From the NCBI RefSeq assembly GCF_000170895.1, contig NZ_ABCS01000052.1:1-64000 (forward strand): DNA of 64,000 nucleotides, written 5' to 3'. Positions 37,491-45,540 of this stretch are shown here, piece by piece (the first letter of the stretch is position 1; each line of letters starts with the position of its first letter). The notes beneath the pieces were generated by a model. It was not told the DNA's origin, searched no databases, and saw only the letters and a list, made by a program, of their open reading frames with translations. Source of the DNA: Plesiocystis pacifica SIR-1. GTDB lineage: Bacteria; Myxococcota_A; Polyangia; Nannocystales; Nannocystaceae. The position numbers and the translations under genes are program-made.

Positions 37491-38201
37491 GTGGCCAACG
37501 AACTCGGTGGGCGTATCGAAACCTTGAGTGGTCGAATCGAGTCGAGTCTGAGCCGACTTGCCAATCGAAAACGCTATAGTGTGATTTCGGACGAAGAGCG
37601 CCCCGCCCCGACCCAAAGCGGCGCTTGGGACCCCGCCGTCCAGGCCGAGCTCGACGAGACCCGAGCCGACCTCACCAGGGCCGAGGGCAACGTCCGGCTG
37701 CAGGCCCAGCGCTGCGCCGCCCTCGAAGATCGCGTCGCCGAGCTCGAGCTCCTGCTGACCCGCGAGACCCGGGCGCGCCAGGAGGCCGAGCTACAGGGTG
37801 CCGCGGCTGATCGAAAGGTCGAGGAGCTCCGCCAGGACTTGGAGAGCGCCCGCAAATCTAGCGGCTCAGCCAAGGCCCCGGCCTCTCTGGAGATCTCCCG
37901 GGCGTTCCAGGAGAAGCTCCTCGAGGTCGAGCAGCTGACCCGCCAACGCGACACGCTACGCCGCTCCACCGACGAATGGCGGACGCGCGCCCGCGCCCTG
38001 CAGCGCGAGCGCGACGAGCTGACGGAGAAATTCGAGCGAGCTCAGATCCAGCTCGTCGATCTCCGCGCCCGCGACGACAACAACAAAAAGCGCCTCGAAG
38101 ACCTCCAGCGCCTGAGCGCGGAGCAAGCCCGCGAGCTCGAGGTCGCCGAGCGCAGGACCCAGCACCTGCGCCAGCGCCTGGGCGCGTCCATGAGCCGCTG
38201 A
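37491..38201 (+). CDS. Coiled-coil protein
   Basis: The product is 236 aa from GTG 37491 (VANELGGRIETLSGRIESSL); the frame is open a little upstream. From about residue 55 it is almost entirely heptad helix rich in Glu/Arg/Gln/Leu (LEDRVAELELLLTRETRARQ, QEKLLEVEQLTRQRDTL, ALQRERDELTEKFERAQIQL), so a long coiled coil is expected. No signal sequence. It may organise other proteins; no family could be assigned. Confidence 0.75.
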   Translation: MANELGGRIETLSGRIESSLSRLANRKRYSVISDEERPAPTQSGAWDPAVQAELDETRADLTRAEGNVRLQAQRCAALEDRVAELELLLTRETRARQEAELQGAAADRKVEELRQDLESARKSSGSAKAPASLEISRAFQEKLLEVEQLTRQRDTLRRSTDEWRTRARALQRERDELTEKFERAQIQLVDLRARDDNNKKRLEDLQRLSAEQARELEVAERRTQHLRQRLGASMSR

Positions 38202-38233
38202 AGCCGCTGAGCTGGCCTCCGCAGTTCTCCCGC

Positions 38234-39043
38234 TCAGTTCTCGGGTACGCAGATCGCCAGGGCGCAGGTCAGGCCCGGGCAGCAGTCGTGCTCGAGGAAG
38301 ATCGACAGCGTGCACTCGCCGAAGAAGGGCACGCACATGTCTTCGTCGACGGTGCAACCCGAGGTGTCGAACACGCAGCCGGCCGTGCAGCCGAGGGTCC
38401 CGGAGGTGAAGCCCAGGCCCGCGCAGGTCTGGTTGTTGAGGTTGCCGCCGTCGCACTGCTCGCCGAGGTCGATGGAGCCGTTGCCGCAGGTCTGGGCCAC
38501 GGTGCAGCCGTCCTCGAAGAACTGCGAGCAGTCCTCGGCGCAGGTCAGCGAGCCGCCCGCGTAGCCAAGATCGGTGCAAGTCAGCCCGCCGAAGTTGCTG
38601 CCGTCGCAGGCCTCGGTCGCCGCGAGCTGGTTGTCGCCGCAGGTCGAGCACGCGCCGTCGAAGATCGTGCAGTCATCCCCGCAGATCAGCGTGCCGTTGT
38701 CGTGGCCGTAGTCGAGGCAGCTGAGCCCGCCAAGATCATTGCCGTCGCACTCCTCGCTGCCCTGCTTGACCCCGTCGCCGCACACCGACTCGCCGCCAGA
38801 CTCGGTGGTCTCCGTGGTCGTGTCCGCGGAGTCGGACTCGCTCGTGCCGTTCTCGTCGGCGCTCTCGTCTTCGCCCACGGTGTCGCCCTCGTCGCTCCCC
38901 GTGGTCGTCGAGCTCGATCCGCCCGAACCAAAGATGGGAGTCTCTCGCCCTTGCTCGCCCGCCGAACACGCGGCGGCGGAAGCGGTAGCGACGACACAAG
39001 CCAAGATCAACGTCGTTCGGCGCACGACCGGATCGTGCAGCAC
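38234..39043 (-). CDS. Lipoprotein with myxobacterial Cys-rich (DUF4215-like) repeats
   Basis: The product is 269 aa with a signal ending ASAAAC at about residue 26, a Ser/Thr/Asp/Glu linker, and then repeats of the type CGDGVKQGSEECDGNDLGGLSC, here shown in shorter pieces: GVKQGSEECDGNDLGGLSC, NQLAATEACDGSNFGGLTC and GSIDLGEQCDGGNLNNQTC. Such disulfide-rich disks are very common in myxobacterial surface proteins. The last 40 residues form a separate Cys cluster (CCPGLTCALAIC). Confidence 0.85.
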   Translation of the reverse strand: MLHDPVVRRTTLILACVVATASAAACSAGEQGRETPIFGSGGSSSTTTGSDEGDTVGEDESADENGTSESDSADTTTETTESGGESVCGDGVKQGSEECDGNDLGGLSCLDYGHDNGTLICGDDCTIFDGACSTCGDNQLAATEACDGSNFGGLTCTDLGYAGGSLTCAEDCSQFFEDGCTVAQTCGNGSIDLGEQCDGGNLNNQTCAGLGFTSGTLGCTAGCVFDTSGCTVDEDMCVPFFGECTLSIFLEHDCCPGLTCALAICVPEN

Positions 39044-39123
39044 TCCGGATTTCGATACAAGTTCGCGCCCGGCGGCCTTCGAGACGTCGACTCACGCCTC
39101 TTTCAGTGGCCTTCGTCCGGCGC

Positions 39124-41112
39124 TCAGAGGGCCGTGATTCCCGCGCTGCCGTCGACGGGCTCGCCCTCGTGGCGAAGCTCGACGGGCGCGTGGCCTGGAT
39201 GCAATTGCACGGCTCCGCTCGGCCTTTCTCCGCCGCCCGCGTCCGCACCCGTGCGACCCACGGGCCGCACGTCGATGGGCTCGAGGCCGTCCAAGAGCGT
39301 GCCCCGCGTGACCTCCCAGCTGTCGATGCGCCGCAGCACCGCCATCACGATGGCGTCCTCCACCTCGCGACGCAGCGGCGCGACCAGGCCCGTGCCCTCC
39401 CAGTCTTCGCGCGCGTTGATGAGGATCGAGAACGCGACCTGCGGCTCGCCGGACTCCGCGGTGATCACCCCCGTCAACCCGCTGACGCCGTCGAGGGTCC
39501 CGGTCTTGGCCCGCACGCGCTGACCCGAGCGGAGCAGGCGACCGCCGAGGGTGCCCTTGCTGCCGGCGACGGGCAGCGCCTCGAACAGCGCCGGGCGGCC
39601 CTCGTGGGTGCGGTAGGACGAGGCCAGGACCTCGACCAGGCCCGCGGCCGAGACACGGCCAACCCTGGACAGGCCCGAGCCGTTCTCGAAGCGCAGCTGC
39701 TCGGGCGCGTTGCCGACGGCCTCCCAGTAGCCGCGCAGCACGGCGCCGCCGTTGTCCCAGCTGCCGGGCTGCCCCGTGGTCTTCCAGCCCAGCGTGCGCA
39801 GGAGCTGCTCGGCGATGAAATTGTTCGAGTAGGCCAGCAGCCCCGCGACGATCTCCGAGAGCGGAGGCGAGCGGCGCAAGGCGACGAGCTCGACGTCCGG
39901 CCCCTCGCTGCGGTGCACGCTCCGCGGCAGGCCCCCGCCGTCGTCCTGGCTGTCGAGGAGCTCGAGCACGTCGAGCTCATCGAGCTCCTCGACGACCGGC
40001 GCCCGACCCTCGCGCACGGGCAGGGCCTCGCTGTGGCTGACGTCGGCCAGAGCCCGCGCAAAGGCGCCGCCGGTGAACATGCCGGGATCGGCGACGCGCC
40101 GGCGGAAGCGGTAGCCCCGGCTCCCCCGGGGCAGGCCGCCCTCGATCTCCACCCGCGTGAAGTCGTGATGGCGCGGGCCGGGCTCGGGCCAGGCGATCGC
40201 CGAGGTCGAGACCGCGAGGCTCGCCGAGCTCGAATAGCGCGAGCGGTTGACGACGTAGGCGTGGGTGCTGTCGGGCTCGAGCCGAACGAGCGGCGTCTTC
40301 GTGCCCGAGGCCGGGTAGACCGTGATCTCGACGGTGTTGAAGTTCGCGCTCAGGGCCCCGCTGGGCGCCATGTACGAGACCCCGTCGCCGCCCGTCGAGT
40401 AGCCCGGGCCGAACTGCCGCTCGGTGAAGGCCGTGTCGTCGATGACGATGCGCTCGAGCTCGTTGACCGTGACCCGCTCGGCGACCTGGGCCGCGAGCTC
40501 GCGCAGGGCCTCGCCGTCGATGGTCGGATCCCCGCCGCCGACGAGGTAGAGCTCCGCGCCCACGCGCAGCACCCGGGTCTCGAACTCGAAGTCCTCCCCG
40601 AGCAGGTCGAGGGCCGCCGCCGAGGTCAGCACCTTGTGGTTGCTCGCCGGGTTGAGGGCTCGGTCGCCGTCGTAGTCGAACAGCACCCGCGCCGAGGACA
40701 GGTCGCGGACGTGGACGGACACCCGCGCGCGCTCGTCGACGTCGGCGATGATCGCCTCGAGCTCCTCGCGCAGCTCCTGGGCGCCGAAGGCCTTGAGCGG
40801 CGGCGCGCTGCCTCGCCGGGCCGCGTCCACGCGATCGGCGAAGGCGTCGAGGCGCGCCGCCATGCGCTCCTCGGGCGAGGGCGGACCCCGCCGCGAGCGC
40901 GCCGGGATGATCAAGTAGTCCGCCCGCCCCGCCGCGAAGGCTCCGTCGCCGTCGATCACGCTCGCGTCGAGGACCACCTCCTGACGAGCCGCCCGCTCCC
41001 AGCGGACCGCGCCCCAAGCCACGAAGGCCCCCGCCGCCAACGCGCCCGCGACGATCGCCGCGACCGCCCCACGCCGCCGTCGGCGTGTCGGCTCCAGGAG
41101 CTCGCGCTGCAT
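39124..41112 (-). CDS. dacB: D-alanyl-D-alanine carboxypeptidase/endopeptidase, DacB (PBP4) type
   Basis: The product is about 662 aa from ATG 41112 (MQRELLEPTRRRRRGAVAAI), with one N-terminal membrane anchor. Family S13 motifs are NPASNHKVLTSAAAL (SxxK), AYSNNFIAEQLL (SxN) and RAKTGTLDGVSGLTG (KTG). The enzyme removes the terminal D-Ala or cuts cross-links in peptidoglycan in the periplasm. It has the inserted domains usual for S13 between SxxK and SxN. The C-terminal 55 residues are extra (VRPVGRTGADAGGGERP). It is longer than E. coli DacB (477 aa). Confidence 0.9.
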   Translation of the reverse strand: MQRELLEPTRRRRRGAVAAIVAGALAAGAFVAWGAVRWERAARQEVVLDASVIDGDGAFAAGRADYLIIPARSRRGPPSPEERMAARLDAFADRVDAARRGSAPPLKAFGAQELREELEAIIADVDERARVSVHVRDLSSARVLFDYDGDRALNPASNHKVLTSAAALDLLGEDFEFETRVLRVGAELYLVGGGDPTIDGEALRELAAQVAERVTVNELERIVIDDTAFTERQFGPGYSTGGDGVSYMAPSGALSANFNTVEITVYPASGTKTPLVRLEPDSTHAYVVNRSRYSSSASLAVSTSAIAWPEPGPRHHDFTRVEIEGGLPRGSRGYRFRRRVADPGMFTGGAFARALADVSHSEALPVREGRAPVVEELDELDVLELLDSQDDGGGLPRSVHRSEGPDVELVALRRSPPLSEIVAGLLAYSNNFIAEQLLRTLGWKTTGQPGSWDNGGAVLRGYWEAVGNAPEQLRFENGSGLSRVGRVSAAGLVEVLASSYRTHEGRPALFEALPVAGSKGTLGGRLLRSGQRVRAKTGTLDGVSGLTGVITAESGEPQVAFSILINAREDWEGTGLVAPLRREVEDAIVMAVLRRIDSWEVTRGTLLDGLEPIDVRPVGRTGADAGGGERPSGAVQLHPGHAPVELRHEGEPVDGSAGITAL

Positions 41113-41592
41113 CGCGCGTGTCGACCCACTCGCAGCGGACAGACTCGCTCCAGCGCTGAACTTGGACGGATCCGAGCGCACGGGACCCTGTGATCTTGCC
41201 TCGCTCAGCGCGAACGGCAAGGCCCATGGAATGTGCAGTGGTCCTCCCCGGCCAAAGCACGCAGAGCCAAGGGCCCGACCGAGGAGTTGGCTCCGAGTGC
41301 GATGCTCCCAAACCCTCGATCGGCGAGCTCGCCCCCCCGACGCCACCATCGCCTACTCGGCGACCTGCTCCCCCAACAAACTAGCCCCCCTCAGAATCCC
41401 CGAGCTCGCCAGCAAACCCAAGCGGGCAAAAGGGGCGGGTCGGCCACTCGAATCCAACACTCCCACGGTTTCCGCGCAGCTCTCGCCCCACCCAACCAAC
41501 GCGCTGTCCAGCGCGGGCTGGGGGCGGGGGCCCCGTGACGGGTCCGCCCGGCACGGGGGAGGAGCGTGCAACGCCCCTCCATCCAATGAAGA
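41113..41592. other. 480-nt gap between dacB and the vWA gene
   Basis: No convincing gene is present; several short open frames on both strands lack protein-like composition. Part of it may be the dacB promoter region, and an open frame extends the dacB reading up to 41349. The left end of the next hairpin starts at 41593. Nothing else supportable is seen. Confidence 0.4.
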
Positions 41593-41628
41593 GATTCCCT
41601 AGTCCGAGCAAGCTCTGACTAGGGAATC
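41593..41628 (-). terminator. 12-bp hairpin overlapping the vWA gene stop
   Basis: GATTCCCTAGTC (41593-41604) is the exact complement of GACTAGGGAATC (41617-41628), loop of 12 nt. The stem contains the vWA gene stop (41619-41621), so the last codons and the terminator share sequence. No long U-run follows. Confidence 0.6.
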
Positions 41629-42773
41629 GGAACGAAGTCTTCGCAGCCAGCCTCGATGACCTCGAGGGCCTCTTGGAGCGGCTGGACCAGATCATTGCCG
41701 CAGATGTCCGCCCAGTAGGCGTTGGGCTCCGCGAACCCCAGGAACTGATGGAGCCGCTGTGCGCCCTCGGCCGACTCGCCGCAGCCCGTGTCCGGCGGAC
41801 CCGAGATCACGACCACGGCGAGGCGCTCGGGGTAGCCGCCCTTGAGCTCCACGAAGGTGTCCCAGTAGGTCTGCACCGGCGTCGGCGGACCGGGCATGAA
41901 GGGATCGAGGACGTTCCACATCTCGGGCACGTTGATCACCGACTGGTCGTCCTCGTCGGTCAGGATCACGATCACGAGCAGGGCGTCCTCGCGGAGGAAG
42001 CCGTCGTTGTAGGCCTCGGCGTCCTGGATCCTATCGATGAGCCCGGCACGGGCCGCCTCGAGGGGCATCTCGCGGAAGTCCTGGCCCTCCATGGACGCGA
42101 TGCAGGTGAACTCGGCGGACACCTGGTTGACGGGGCCGGTGGTGATCCAGCGCCCCTCGGGCTCGTCGGCGGCGCAGCTGAGTCGGTCCTCTTGATGCTG
42201 CAAGCGGCCGCGGTGCCCGTCGGCGCACAGCAGACCAAAGATGCACATGTCCGGGCCGGCCATCTCCGCCGAGACCACGCCGACGTGGTAGTCGATGCCC
42301 TTGTCGATCACGAGCTGCTGATCGATGGTCTCCATGAACGAGGGGAAGGCCGCGGTCAGCGTGTCCTGCTCGTCGTTCATCGACGCGGAGTCGTCGATGA
42401 CGAACAGCAGGTCGACCTTCTGGCAGCCCTCTTCGCCGCCGGCCTCGGCGTTGCCGTCCTGGCCCGACTCCTCTTGGTTGAAGACGTCGAGGAGCGGGCC
42501 GCCGGTCGAAGTGGACTCCTCCTCGTCTTCGCCCTGGTCGCCCTGGTCGCCCTGGTCGCCCTGATCCCCTTGGTCGCCCTGATCTCCCTGGTCTCCCTGG
42601 TCTCCCTGGTCACCACCCTGCTCTCCCTGGTCGTCGGCGGCATCCCCGCCAACCTCCCCGGCCTCATCGGCGGACGAGAAGATCGAGCCCCCGTCGCCAT
42701 CGCCGTTGCAGGCGAAAAGACCCAAGCCGAGCAGTGAAAATCCAATAAAACGCCTAGTCCCGACCTTCAGCAT
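41619..42773 (-). CDS. von Willebrand A domain lipoprotein with collagen-like GDQ repeat
   Basis: The product is 384 aa from ATG 42773 (MLKVGTRRFIGFSLLGLGL), with a lipobox LFAC at about residue 22. An acidic linker is followed by nine consecutive GDQ triplets, a collagen-like Gly-X-Y run, at about residues 54-80. The vWA domain has an MIDAS-like DDSASMN (LLFVIDDSASMNDEQ) and the second site VVVISGPPDT, with the vWA helix LTDEDDQSV. Cys residues suggest stabilising disulfides. It is probably an outer-surface adhesin-like or metal-dependent binding protein. Confidence 0.88.
   Translation of the reverse strand: MLKVGTRRFIGFSLLGLGLFACNGDGDGGSIFSSADEAGEVGGDAADDQGEQGGDQGDQGDQGDQGDQGDQGDQGDQGDQGEDEEESTSTGGPLLDVFNQEESGQDGNAEAGGEEGCQKVDLLFVIDDSASMNDEQDTLTAAFPSFMETIDQQLVIDKGIDYHVGVVSAEMAGPDMCIFGLLCADGHRGRLQHQEDRLSCAADEPEGRWITTGPVNQVSAEFTCIASMEGQDFREMPLEAARAGLIDRIQDAEAYNDGFLREDALLVIVILTDEDDQSVINVPEMWNVLDPFMPGPPTPVQTYWDTFVELKGGYPERLAVVVISGPPDTGCGESAEGAQRLHQFLGFAEPNAYWADICGNDLVQPLQEALEVIEAGCEDFVPIP
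42531..42612 (-). repeat. 9-bp tandem repeat encoding GDQ
   Basis: About nine near-identical 9-bp units (CCCTGGTCG or CCCTGGTCT on the plus strand) encode Gly-Asp-Gln. The unit drifts at a synonymous position (GTCG, GTCT, ATCC), consistent with an expandable array under protein-level selection. Confidence 0.9.
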
Positions 42774-42891
42774 ATCCACAGCAATTATCACAAATCTGAC
42801 ACTCGAGGCAGCGATTCGCCCCACCCCGAGGTGAGCCATCCCCGCGTCCCCACGCAGGCTCCATGGCGCTCCCCACAGCGCAGGCCGTACG

Positions 42892-44049
42892 ATGATCGAC
42901 CACCCTGCGATGCTCTACGCGACCATCACCCTCGATCTCCCGAGCCACCCCGCCCTGCGCGAGCCCAGCGTGCTCGAGTGGCTCGCGCAGCTCATCGGCC
43001 GGCGCCCTTCCCTCGAGACCGGCGAGGAGGTGACCACCATCGACGGCGTGCTCGTGTTTCGCCGGGTCATCGAAGCCCTGTCGAAGCTCGCGCTCGAGGA
43101 CGTGCTGTCGATCCGCGTCGACGGCGAGGTCGCCTTCGTCGATCTCACCGAAGACTCCGGCGACCTGCCCGCGGCGATCCGCGAGCTCGAGACGCGCGGA
43201 CTGCTCGGGCGCGGGGTCAAGGACATGACGCTGATCCTCTCGGAGCTCCGCGACGGGCTGCGCGTGATCGCCGAGGTCGAGCTCCGCCGGCGCGTCGCAG
43301 CCGGGACGCCCGAGCTGCGCCTAAGGCTCCACGCCCGCATCGACTCCATGCTCCCGCGGGTGGGCGAGTCCCCGCGCACCTTCGCCGAGCGCCTGCGCGA
43401 GCTCGCCCGGGACGGCGGCGAGCTCCAGCGGGCCTACGCGCGCTTCGAGAACCTGGCCGAGCGCAGCGCGGACGCCCTCCAGCAGACCCTCAAAGGCGTC
43501 GCCAAGAGCACCGCCCGCGGCTCCGTCGCCCTGCGCATCTACCGACCCGGACCCGTGGAGATCGCGCGTATGCGCCGGCTGAGCTGGGGACCCGCGGTCG
43601 AGCGACCCCGGTACCACGCCGTGCCCCGTCGGCCCGACCTCGGCGAGAACGCCGGCGCCTTCGAGCGCCACTACTACGACCCCTACTTCAACTTCGCGTG
43701 CTGGGTCACCCTGGGTGAGCTCGTCGAGGGTCGGGGCTGGCGCGGCCTCGAGTATGCCGTGGACGAGGCCGACGGAGGGCTGGCCTTCACCCACGAGAAC
43801 GCCCTGGGTCAGCGGGCCTGGGCCGGCGAGTACGAGGGGCTCGGGCCCGACGAGGCGCCCCTGCGCCTCGACGGGGACGCCCTCGTGATCCACTCCAGCG
43901 TCGCCAAGGAAGCGCGCGAGTCCCTCGAGCGCGCCCGGGCCATCGACCCCCGAGACGTCACCGGCTACGGCGGGGACGACCGCGGGGGGACCTTCGCCGC
44001 CCAGGGCGAAGGCGACGCGGGCACCGGCGAGGGCAGCTGTGGGAGCTGA
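42892..44049 (+). CDS. Hypothetical protein, unknown
   Basis: The product is 385 aa with no signal sequence (an ATG at 42910 is an alternative start). The first 200 residues are helical and charged (LLGRGVKDMTLILSELRDGL, RTFAERLRELARDGGELQRA); the rest is more beta-like, with HYYDPYFNFACWVTLGELVE and RGWRGLEYAVDEADGG. I recognise no family or catalytic site. It ends 42 nt before the first SGNH gene on the same strand, so it may belong to the acylation cluster, but no link can be shown. Confidence 0.7.
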   Translation: MIDHPAMLYATITLDLPSHPALREPSVLEWLAQLIGRRPSLETGEEVTTIDGVLVFRRVIEALSKLALEDVLSIRVDGEVAFVDLTEDSGDLPAAIRELETRGLLGRGVKDMTLILSELRDGLRVIAEVELRRRVAAGTPELRLRLHARIDSMLPRVGESPRTFAERLRELARDGGELQRAYARFENLAERSADALQQTLKGVAKSTARGSVALRIYRPGPVEIARMRRLSWGPAVERPRYHAVPRRPDLGENAGAFERHYYDPYFNFACWVTLGELVEGRGWRGLEYAVDEADGGLAFTHENALGQRAWAGEYEGLGPDEAPLRLDGDALVIHSSVAKEARESLERARAIDPRDVTGYGGDDRGGTFAAQGEGDAGTGEGSCGS

Positions 44050-44091
44050 CGAAAGGTTGACAGCTCCCGACGAGTGGGTGATTTCCGGGCG

Positions 44092-45438
44092 ATGATGCGA
44101 TCGCGCGTGGCCCTCGTCCTCGCCGCCGCCCTCGCGGCGTGCTCGCCCGCCAAGGACGACCCCGGCTCGGCGCCGGAGGCCGCTCCCCCCGTCGCGTCCG
44201 CCGAGCCCGAAGCGGAGCCCGAGCCCGTCCAAGCCGAGCCCGAGCCCGAGCCCGAGCCGGCCAAGCCCGCGTACGTCCCCCGCGAAGGCGACGTCCTCAC
44301 CCCCCACCAGGCCATCGAGTTCCCCGAGGCCCTCGCCCCCTTCCTCGACGCCCTGGCCGCCGTCGACGAGGGTGAGCAGCGTCTGGTCCGCGTCGTGCAC
44401 ATGGGCGCGTCGATGATCGGCGCCGACGACCTGCCCAGCGTGCTGCGCGAGCGCTTCCAGACCCGCTTCGGCGACGGCGGGGCCGGCCTCGTGCTCATGG
44501 ACCGGTACATGAACAACTACATGCACCGGTGGGTGAAGCTCGAGGCCGAGGGCTGGGAGCACTGTTACATCGCCTACAAGTGCCTGTCCGACGGCCACTA
44601 CGGCCTGGGCGGCACGGCCTTTTGGTCGGGCAGCGGCGCGACCACGACGATCCGCACCCGCAAGCACGAGCTCGGCGACGAGGTCTCGCGCTTCGAGCTG
44701 TGGTACCTCGCGCGCCCCGGAGGCGGGCGCGTGGAGCTGCGCGTGGACGAGGGCGAGCCCGTCATCGTCGACACCCGCGCCGAGGCCATGGAGGATCGCT
44801 GGCACGCCATCGACGTCGAGCAGGGCGCCCACTCGATCCGCGTGCGCACCGTCGGCCACGGCAACAGCCGGGCCTACGGCGTGCTCCTCGAGACCGACGG
44901 CCCCGGCGTGGTCTGGGACCAGTTCAGCAAGCTAGGCGTATTCACCAAGCGCGTGCTCGAGTGGGACGCCGCGCACCTCGCCGGGCAGATCCGCCACCGC
45001 GACCCCGACCTCATCGTGTTCACCTACGGCGGCAACGACCTGCGCCGCGTCGCCAACGGCAAGCTCACCCAGGCGCAGTACGTCGAGGAGTACGGGGCCG
45101 TGGTCGCGCACATGCGCCAGGGCAAGCCCGAGGCCGCGTGCCTGATCACCTCGATCACCGACCGCGGCAAGTCGCTCAACTTCGACATCACCCCCGAGCA
45201 CGTCGAGACCATCGTCGCCGGCCAGCGCGAGGTCGCTCGCCAGGCCGGGTGCGCCTTCTTCGACACCTACACCGCCATGGGCGGCGGCGGGAGCCTCAAG
45301 GAGTGGAAGAAGCGGAGCCCCCCGCTCGCGGCACCGGATCTCAAGCACCTCAACCACCGCGGGCGCGTGCTGCTGGGCGGCTGGATCTATGACGCCGTGA
45401 TCGCGGCCTACGTCGAGCGGCGCGAGGCGACGGGATGA
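44092..45438 (+). CDS. SGNH-fold lipoprotein of the acylation cluster (copy 1)
   Basis: The product is about 448 aa from ATG 44092 (MMRSRVALVLAAALAACSP), with lipobox LAAC and a Glu/Pro linker. The SGNH/GDSL-type core shows a block I variant VVHMGASMIGADDLP (Ser), the GGND block TYGGNDL, and a block V pair in DLKHLNHRGRVLL (Asp and His), so catalytic residues seem present. SGNH partners of MBOAT proteins pass acyl groups on to an envelope target. It is 34% or more similar by eye to the second SGNH gene (same inserts: GHYGLGG, SRFELWYLARPGGG). Confidence 0.82.
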   Translation: MMRSRVALVLAAALAACSPAKDDPGSAPEAAPPVASAEPEAEPEPVQAEPEPEPEPAKPAYVPREGDVLTPHQAIEFPEALAPFLDALAAVDEGEQRLVRVVHMGASMIGADDLPSVLRERFQTRFGDGGAGLVLMDRYMNNYMHRWVKLEAEGWEHCYIAYKCLSDGHYGLGGTAFWSGSGATTTIRTRKHELGDEVSRFELWYLARPGGGRVELRVDEGEPVIVDTRAEAMEDRWHAIDVEQGAHSIRVRTVGHGNSRAYGVLLETDGPGVVWDQFSKLGVFTKRVLEWDAAHLAGQIRHRDPDLIVFTYGGNDLRRVANGKLTQAQYVEEYGAVVAHMRQGKPEAACLITSITDRGKSLNFDITPEHVETIVAGQREVARQAGCAFFDTYTAMGGGGSLKEWKKRSPPLAAPDLKHLNHRGRVLLGGWIYDAVIAAYVERREATG

Positions 45439-45468
45439 GCTGAGAGATCTCCCTCGGTCGTGGCCGCC

Positions 45469-45497
45469 TTGACCCGGCCCGAAGCCACACCTTAAGG
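45469..45497 (+). promoter_or_regulatory. Possible promoter for the MBOAT gene
   Basis: TTGACC at 45469-45474 is followed 17 nt later by TTAAGG within the palindrome CCTTAAGG. The -10 match is weak. A tandem 10-mer CCCCAATCCG, repeated twice, lies at 45501-45520, and the MBOAT ATG at 45541. Confidence 0.3.
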
Positions 45498-45540
45498 TCC
45501 CCCCAATCCGCCCCAATCCGGGGTTTGGGCCCCCAGCGGC

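Noticed and set aside
41190-41602. Several short open frames in the dacB-vWA gap
   Set aside because: They overlap in all frames, lack ribosome sites and protein-like composition.
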